Notes under the pieces: model-generated
Told to the model about the DNA's origin: nothing
The model's database searches: none
Seen by the model: only the letters and a program-made list of their open reading frames with translations
Made by a program: the position numbers and the translations under genes
Part shown: positions 58,115 to 64,000 of the stretch, in pieces
Layout of the letters: each line of letters starts with the position of its first letter
How positions within the stretch are numbered: position 1 is the stretch's first letter
Assembly: GCA_907163375.1 (NCBI GenBank)
Contig: CAJQUW010002196.1
Span: forward strand, 248,001-312,000
Direction: 5' to 3'
Length of the DNA: 64,000 bases
Origin: Prostheceraeus crozeri
Lineage: Eukaryota > Platyhelminthes > Polycladida > Euryleptidae

Positions 58115-59300
58115 CTCCCGAAAACTACCTCAAAATACATGAGAAGAGGTAGCATATGTCCTCTATTCATGTACAAGACAAAAGCTCAGCTGATTTATGA
58201 ACAGAAAATAACAGACACGTAGGAATTTGGTAAAATCCTTAACAGACACCTCGAAGCACCGTCGAAATATACCGGTTTTGCAGGATCGGAGGTAGAACAA
58301 AAGATTACAAAAGATAAAAAGCGCAGTGCCTAGTATTTTTCATGAAGACCCTAACAGACATCTAGCTAGTTGCATAATTGCAAACAGACACTTAAAACAT
58401 GTGAAAATGCCCATTTTTCGATGAAACAATCAATTTGTTGATGAAAAATATTCAACGCTTCACATACATCATCAAAATGAAAGAACTGACCTTACATTGA
58501 TATACTGCCTTTGGGATGGGTGTGACAAGCACACTCAAGAGCTTTTTATGGCTGTAAAACTAAATTTTGTATGTTATTTTGCAACATATATCAAGTACAT
58601 ATGATGAAAATTAAAAATATCATCTCCAAGAAAATATTGCTTTTATAAATACAAACAAACGACATCTCCTGTTCACAAATACACGTTACCGGCAAATTGT
58701 TGTTTTTCACGACCTATCATAAACATTTGCTACAATTTCTCGCTCCATCCCATGACTGCGTGCCTAGGTAAGTAATTTGATTATTGAATATAATAGTGCA
58801 CTGCATGACGCTGCATCAGTGGAGTACACTACAGACTGTCTGTGTTTCCGTGATGCTATACAGCCTGCTGCCGGTCGGATAGGTACGAAGTTGGATGAGA
58901 TTTCACGTCACAGCAACTTCACCTTCATCGTTAATATGTTTTGATATTGCCTTTACGCAAACAAAGTTGTGATTCTGTATGCTATTGGCGACAAGCTCCA
59001 GCCACAGCCTTAATATAATTCGGTGTAATCAACATATCTCCTACAGAAATAAAGACACTGCATGCGCATAATAATTGTGATTGAGTGTGATGAATATTTC
59101 AGTGTTCAGAACAACCTTTGGCCAAAGAACCTAAAATTGTTGGTGAACTGAGAAAAGCTTTCAATTTTTGAGCGATTTATTTTAGGGATTTTGCTTTTCT
59201 CCGTAGAGGGCGTTGCTATGTACATAGAAAATCATCAACAGAAATGTTAAAATGTTTTGGAAGTGTAGAAGAAAACTAATTTTTGCGGATGAAATCTTCT
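58115..59300. other. Intergenic/UTR, nothing recognised
   Basis: Should include the 3' UTR of the minus-strand gene that ends at 59301. No repeat family recognised. Confidence 0.45.
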
Positions 59301-59399
59301 TCATTCATCGTCTGAATCACTCCAGTCACTATCACTGTCTCCGACAGCTCCATCGACATCCATGTCACTTTCACTGTCGTCGTCATCATCATCGAAAGA
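59301..59399 (-). CDS. Terminal exon of an unrecognised gene, acidic C-terminus
   Basis: A minus-strand exon after the acceptor TTTTGATTTCAG (59400-59411). It encodes SFDDDDDDSESDMDVDG, then AVGDSDSDWSDSDDE and a stop (59301-59303). The phase (0) and frame agree with the exon candidate ending at 59777. Such Asp/Ser tails are usual in nuclear or chromatin-associated proteins and hold likely CK2-type phosphorylation sites; that is inference. The rest of the gene is upstream, beyond the Penelope elements or outside the window. Confidence 0.65.
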   Translation of the reverse strand, partial: SFDDDDDDSESDMDVDGAVGDSDSDWSDSDDE

Positions 59400-59776
59400 C
59401 TGAAATCAAAAGTAATGTTGGAATAATGAAATACTGGTAGCTGAAACATCTACATTGCTGTACTGATTCACGCCAAAATTCCGCGTATGTACTATTACTG
59501 TGTATGTGCAATAGAGAATCTTTGCATTTACAAGTAAGAATCTGTTTTCAGCATAATCAATATTGTAAGTGAGATCAATATAGTAATTGAGATCAATATT
59601 GTAAGTGAGATCAATGTTGTAAGTAATATTGTCGCTATAAATGGATGCTAGTATTTTTACGGGCATTAAATAGTGAGATATCAAGAACATGGTAGCAATG
59701 TATAATGTAAAAAATCCCTAGGACTTTTGGATTTATTTGTTGAAGAATTAGTTTGATACATGCTCCTGTAATACAT

Positions 59777-59940
59777 ACCTGTGTGTTGCCGTCAATGTTG
59801 TTATGCACGGGTGGTCCATTGAACCACCCAGGTTCATACAACCCGTTAGACCAAGTCCATCCGAAGTTCTCTGGGACCAGTCCAATTGTCGGATTTGGGA
59901 GATGAGATCTATTCCACAGGATTGATACATATTGAGCTCG
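59777..59940 (-). CDS. Penultimate exon candidate of the same minus-strand gene
   Basis: The minus-strand frame gives QYVSILWNRSHLPNPTIGLV, PENFGWTWSNGLYEPGWFNG and PPVHNNIDGNTQ, then the donor GTATGT right after ACACAG (59777). It joins in phase 0 to the acidic exon (Q|SFDDDD). I could not name the family. The Trp/Gly/Asn-rich run faintly resembles a C-type lectin-like fold, but the cysteines are missing. The 5' boundary (about 59940) is a guess. Confidence 0.45.
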
Positions 59941-60282
59941 AAGGATCTTTTGTCGCAAGGTTCGCCAGCAAGGCGGAAATAGGGCGGGGTTTAACCTTTT
60001 CACGTTGGAGAGAGTGTTATCCTGTAAATGAATACGGATTTTTGTTATTCCAAGAAAGAATTCCTTCTCAAAGTGATTTCATAGTCTATAGCATTTTGTA
60101 TTTTAATATTCTTTGAGAGGATGTACTGTTGTGTAATGCCAAGGAAGTTAAGATATATATATATATATATATATTAAGTTATATATATATATATTAAGTT
60201 ATATAAATTATGCAAGTAAAAATGTATAAGTAAAAATAATGAATTATATAAGTTATATAAAGTTTATATATATATATTATTA
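59941..60282. repeat. AT-rich stretch with short (TA)n tracts
   Basis: TATATA runs alternate with TTAAGTTATA at about 60150-60280, just upstream of the truncated Penelope-like element. Nothing else seen. Confidence 0.6.
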
Positions 60283-61727
60283 GCGGCTAGTATTCCGAGT
60301 TTTTGTAGAGATACCGACGATTTCTTAAAAAAGTTACCTAAATTTATTAATGATGAAATTTTAGCCACTTTTGACGTTCAATCTCTGTATACAAGTATAC
60401 CACATTCATTAGGTATAGAGGCTATTGAATTCTGGTTAACGGAAAAACGACATATGATTCCAAACAGAATAAGCAATGACTTCATTTTACAAGGGCTGAA
60501 TCTTATCTTAGATAACAATATCTTCACTTTTAATAAGTTGTTTTACAAACAAAGATCGGGAACCGCAATGGGTACCAAATGTGCACCATCTTATGCGAAC
60601 CTTGTGATGGGATACCTGGAGACCACACTTTATCAAAAGATAAGAGAATTTTTGTCAGAAGCTCAATGTGAGTATTTTATCTCGAAATGGACACGATATC
60701 TTGACGACTGCTTCATTGTTTGGCCGAAGGAATTCGGAGACATTTCTCTTCTATATAATTGCTTAAATAATTTAAATCAAAATATCGTATTCACAATGGA
60801 AAATAGTTCATCCTCAATGCATTTCTTGGATGTGAAATTATACAAAAAAAGTAATAGACTGGAAACCGATGTATACAGGAAACCAACTGACAGTATGTCA
60901 TATGTTCCATACAAATCTTGCCATCGAAGACATATTTTACGAAACATTCCATTTAGTCTAGCTTGCCGCCTTAAAAAAGTCGTGTCTGAAAAGGAAATAT
61001 TGCCCTTACGACTTGAAGAATTGAAACAAAAACTAATAAGATTAGATTATCCTAAGAAGTTAATTGATGGGTCGATTGAAAAAGCTTTGAAGACTAGTGA
61101 TGATAATTCTACTGTTTCACGTAAACCAAGTAATGAAAAGAAAATCCGATTCATGAGTACATATAACCCGAACAACCCGAAGTCATTTCATAAAGTTGTC
61201 CAGCCTCTTTTCAAAGTTTAAAAATGTTGCCTCCGTTTAACAGCTACCAAATTCAAGCCACTTATAAACAACCACAATCCCTCTTGTCACTACTACGGCG
61301 AAACAAAAATGATGAAATAAAAGGTGTAAGAAAATGTAACGAGAACAAATGCGGAACTTGTTATTATATAATTGAAGGAAAGACATTTCATTTCCGCAGC
61401 AGAACATTTAACATCAAACATAACATGAACTGCTACTCTCATAATGTAATTTACGTGTTGCGATGTTTGGGGTGTATGGAGTTATATATTGGTCAAACTG
61501 GAGATCTATTAAAAAACAGAATGACAGTGCATAGACATCATATTAAGCACCCAGATGCAGCTCCATTACCTGTCAGTAGACATATTTCTCGATGCGCCGC
61601 GGATAAAGACAAGCAGTTTGAAGTGATGCCTTTCTTTCAGCTTTCATGGAACACGACTAAACATGTGAGAGAGATCAAAGAAAGCTGCTTCATTTCCCAA
61701 TTTAAACCTTCTTTGAATTCTGTGTAA
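60283..61727 (+). pseudogene. Penelope-like RT and GIY-YIG endonuclease with one frameshift
   Basis: From 60283 an open frame gives CRDTDDFLKKLPKF, ATFDVQSLYTSIPHSLG (first RT Asp), RSGTAMGTKCAPSYANLVMG and the active site RYLDDCFIVW, then DVYRKPTDSMSYVPYKS and HRRHILRNIPFSLACRL. A one-base shift at about 61218 leads into the second frame (61224-61727) with RTFNIKHNMNC and IYVLRCLGCMELYIGQTG, the GIY-YIG motif, plus Cys/His residues before it (CNENKCGTCYY). One indel and the 5' truncation are the only visible defects. Confidence 0.88.
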
Positions 61728-61764
61728 TTTTTTTCTTTCCATTCAGTTGTAATATTGTATTGCC

Positions 61765-61822
61765 TAGCTCCTGATGCATGATTAGATGTAATAATTAATA
61801 CATCGAAACCGGTAGCTACAGG
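61765..61822 (+). ncRNA. Hammerhead-like motif of element X
   Basis: CTGATG, a few extra bases, stem II GATGTA with TACATC, GAAA (61805-61808), palindromic ACCGGT as minimal stem III, A at the cleavage position, and TAGC/GCTA as stem I. The core differs from the consensus after CTGATG, so activity is doubtful. An inverted copy lies at about 63725-63785. Confidence 0.5.
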
Positions 61823-61960
61823 AATTTGACTTTTAGTCCATATTATCTATTATTTATTATTTACTTATATATATATATATATATATGAAAAATAGTAGAA
61901 TCCAAAATGGAAAAAATAATAAATTCCAAAAAAGGTTCCAAGGAAAACTGAGAAATCTTA

Positions 61961-62007
61961 TTCCCTGACGCGTTTCTGCTCACTCTTAGAGCTTGTCAAA
62001 GGGAATG
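61961..62007 (-). ncRNA. Decayed hammerhead motif of element Z
   Basis: On the minus strand: ATTCCCT, TTGACAA in the core position (consensus CTGATGA), stem II GCTC with GAGC, GAAA, palindromic ACGCGT, C, then AGGGAAT closing a perfect 7-bp stem I. The architecture is clear, but the core bases that do the chemistry are changed. Confidence 0.55.
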
Positions 62008-62055
62008 AAATTATATTTAAATCAAACAACATAATGCAAAATATGCATGGATATT

Positions 62056-63453
62056 TTAATGTTCATTCTTATTCAGTGGAGGTTTAAGCATAGAAATGAA
62101 AAACTCTTCTTTTTTCTCTCTGTGGTATTTACTGCATTGAGGAGGCAATTGATATATCGGTGCGGCCATAAATTTTACCTCATGCTCACTAGCACAAGAT
62201 GCTATGTGCTTGCTTACGTTTAGGATGGCATAATGCGGATGTAATATATGTTGCCTATGAATCGTTATTCTCGTCCTAAACATTCCACCAGTTTGGCCGA
62301 TATAAAACTGATGACAACCTTTGCAAAAGAGAGCGTAAATTACATTGCATGAAAGGCAGTTAAGATTCGATTTAATATTGAAAGTTCTTAAAACGTTTTC
62401 TACTTTAAAATCGACACTCTCTCCAACAACCAAGCAATTACAACAACTACATCTGGGTTCACCACACTTCGTTATACCGTTTATGATTTCTTTGTTATTT
62501 CTGTTTAATATTCTATACAAGTTTTTGGGTTGTTTGTATGCTTTTATAATTCGACTGTTCTTAAAGGAATCCATTAATCTTAAAGCCCCTATAGTAGGAG
62601 CGATTACTTCATTATAAATATTCGGATTATCTTTGTTATATGTCGTCACAAATGGGATTAGGTTTTCATTGTTTTGTACGTTTTCTTTTTTGTTAGTTTC
62701 TCGTGATGCGCGCTCAAATGCGCTCTCGATCAAATTATTCGGGTAATTTAATTTCAGTAAAACTTTTTTCAGATCACTTAATTCAATAGATTTGTTGATA
62801 GGATTGGATACCAACATTTCTACTCTTCTAGCAAGATTGTAAGGGATATTATAAACGATATGCCTTGGGTGTGCAGAATTGAATGGCACATAACTCATGC
62901 TGTCTGTCGGCTTGTGATAAATTTTCGTTTCCAGTTTTTCGCGTTCTTTGTACACAGTAACATCGAGAAAATTAACCTTCTGGCGATCACTTTCCATGGT
63001 AAACCAAATAATAGATGGATTAAGATTGTTTAAAATTGCATTAAAATTATCAATACTCCCGAATTCTGTGTTCCAAACAATGAAACAATCATCAATATAT
63101 CTTATCCAGTTTTCTGTTATTCTAGAAGATGTGTCGTCATTGTATATTTCTTTAGTTATGGAATACATCTTCTCTTCCAGAAACCCCATAAATAATATGG
63201 CATAGGTGGAGGCCATTTTTGTCCCCATGGCAGTACCAGATTGTTGCAGGTAAAAGTCATTCTCAAATTTGAAGTAGTCATTTTTCAGAATTAAATGTAT
63301 CGAAGATAATATGAATTCCTTGGTGAATCTATCACACATGACATCGCTATATTTTTCTATCCAATAGCCAATAGATTCAATACCTAAATCATGCGGTATA
63401 CTTGTATAGAGAGAAACGACATCGAATGTTAAAAATATCACATTTTCATCCAC
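62056..63453 (-). CDS. Penelope-like RT-GIY-YIG protein of element Z, open but N-truncated
   Basis: 465 codons without a break; the frame runs on upstream to about 63483 (HFIEKLRKHDSVDENV). RT: FLTFDVVSLYTSIPHDLG, QQSGTAMGTKMASTYAILFM and active site RYIDDCFIVW, then IYHKPTDSMSYVPFNSA. The linker carries CGEPRCSCCNC. The GIY-YIG domain reads IYALFCKGCHQFYIGQTGG with RTRITIHRQH after it. It ends PPLNKNEH. Domain order matches endonuclease-bearing Penelope-like elements. The N-terminal region is missing, so it is not autonomous as it stands, although the catalytic domains look whole. Confidence 0.9.
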   Translation of the reverse strand: MDENVIFLTFDVVSLYTSIPHDLGIESIGYWIEKYSDVMCDRFTKEFILSSIHLILKNDYFKFENDFYLQQSGTAMGTKMASTYAILFMGFLEEKMYSITKEIYNDDTSSRITENWIRYIDDCFIVWNTEFGSIDNFNAILNNLNPSIIWFTMESDRQKVNFLDVTVYKEREKLETKIYHKPTDSMSYVPFNSAHPRHIVYNIPYNLARRVEMLVSNPINKSIELSDLKKVLLKLNYPNNLIESAFERASRETNKKENVQNNENLIPFVTTYNKDNPNIYNEVIAPTIGALRLMDSFKNSRIIKAYKQPKNLYRILNRNNKEIINGITKCGEPRCSCCNCLVVGESVDFKVENVLRTFNIKSNLNCLSCNVIYALFCKGCHQFYIGQTGGMFRTRITIHRQHILHPHYAILNVSKHIASCASEHEVKFMAAPIYQLPPQCSKYHREKKEEFFISMLKPPLNKNEH

Positions 63454-63660
63454 AGAATCATGTTTCCTTAATTTTTCAATGAAATGTTGAGTTCGTCAAT
63501 TTTGTCGTTAAAAGTTGACGAACTTTTAAAAAAATTGATTAATAAGGTGAGGAGTTATTGTAGAGATACAGAAACGCGTCAGGGAATAAGATTTCTCAGT
63601 TTTCCTTGGAACCTTTTTTGGAATTTATTATTTTTTCCATTTTGGATTCTACTATTTTTC

Positions 63661-64000
63661 ATATATATATATATATAAGTAAATAATAAATAATAGATAA
63701 TATGGACTAAAAGTCAAATTCCTGTAGCTACCGGTTTCGATGTATTAATTATTACATCTAATCATGCATCAGGAGCTAGGCAATACAATATTACAACTGA
63801 ATGGAAAGAAAAAAATTACACAGAATTCAAAGAAGGTTTAAATTGGGAAATGAAGCAGCTTTCTTTGATCTCTCTCACATGTTTAGTCGTGTTCCATGAA
63901 AGCTGAAAGAAAGGCATCACTTCAAACTGCTTGTCTTTATCCGCGGCGCATCGAGAAATATGTCTACTGACAGGTAATGGAGCTGCATCTGGGTGCTTAA
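63661..64000 (-). mobile_element. Penelope-like element Y, 3' end, cut by window edge
   Basis: Essentially the reverse complement of 61547-61886: (TA)n, the hammerhead-like segment, and the C-terminal GIY-YIG codons (HVREIKESCFISQFKPSLN). It is the same family as X, in opposite orientation. Confidence 0.88.

Larger units (their letters stand above)
60283..61886 (+). mobile_element. Penelope-like element X
   Basis: 5'-truncated at 60283 (inside the pre-RT), it runs through RT and GIY-YIG to a 3' region with a hammerhead-like motif and a TATTATTTATTATTTAC-(TA)n end at 61886. The last 340 bases are repeated inverted at 63661-64000. Confidence 0.88.
61887..63665 (-). mobile_element. Penelope-like element Z between inverted X-type ends
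   Basis: The minus-strand element lies between two (TA)n tracts. Its outer ~95 bases are inverted copies of each other (GAAAAATAGTAGAATCCAAA at 61887 and TTTGGATTCTACTATTTTTC ending 63659), including CTGACGCGTTTCTG at the left and CAGAAACGCGTCAG at the right. It is 5' truncated at about 63485, where a short inverted RT-like fragment (63500-63565) is attached. Confidence 0.8.

Noticed and set aside
59777-59940. C-type lectin domain exon
   Set aside because: The W..NG..PGWFNG rhythm is suggestive, but the required cysteines and WND-type motif are absent.

Overview
The window is AT-rich animal nuclear DNA, most likely from a marine invertebrate. The signs are an intron-rich kringle-transmembrane gene with consensus GT-AG splice sites, an apolipoprotein-D-type lipocalin, and very many eukaryotic transposable elements: Penelope-like elements, endonuclease-type LINEs, Tc1/mariner, pogo-like and 8-bp-TSD DNA transposons. 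Nothing looks prokaryotic. The species cannot be named from the sequence alone.

Host genes. (1) A single-exon, ApoD-like secreted lipocalin lies on the minus strand (1374-1955). (2) On the plus strand, six exons that agree perfectly in phase (5599-5871, 6475-6549, 6608-6689, 11450-11731, 47661-47862, 48936-50618) encode the last ~864 residues of a type I membrane protein. It has one kringle domain, a Thr/Pro/Ser stalk, an Ala/Gly-rich membrane segment and a long Ser/Gly-rich cytoplasmic tail containing five near-identical 42-residue repeats. Its 5' exons were not found. One intron is ~36 kb long and is almost entirely filled with mobile elements. (3) On the minus strand, two exons (about 59777-59940 and 59301-59399) end an unrecognised gene with a very acidic C-terminus.

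Mobile DNA. The main feature is an array of four related LINEs (D, C, B, A, read 38.3 kb to 12.0 kb), all on the minus strand and head to tail. Each encodes a PHD-finger/coiled-coil/CCHC ORF1 and an APE endonuclease-reverse transcriptase ORF2. The (GA)n tail of each element directly abuts the 5' leader of the next. Each element starts with a short leader that stops exactly at a CAG just before the ORF1 ATG. A second copy of a leader of this kind lies a few hundred bases downstream of each ORF2, and there the same CAG is followed by a consensus splice donor (GTGAGT, GTGAGA, GTAAGA, GTAAGC). In B, C and D a 12-bp motif sits ~40 bp before that leader. This fits elements whose 3' end carries a promoter and first exon that transcribe the downstream neighbour, the leader being joined to ORF1 by splicing. 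Element B has both ORFs open.

Other elements. There are Penelope-like elements at 3.97-4.43, 7.09-9.30 and 60.3-64.0 kb, several arranged as inverted pairs and carrying hammerhead-ribozyme-like motifs. A 1.34-kb mariner lies at 38.7-40.0 kb, and a Tc1-type element with one nonsense codon at 42.6-44.0 kb. One Tc1-like element is inserted in another copy of itself (44.97-47.47 kb). A family of ~0.5-0.8-kb elements makes 8-bp target duplications, one copy interrupting LINE A. A 1.33-kb long-TIR element also interrupts LINE A. Fragments of other LINEs and of a pogo-like element, and two or three DDE transposase remnants, make up the rest. Microsatellites include (TA)n, (CT)n and a 59-copy heptamer array.
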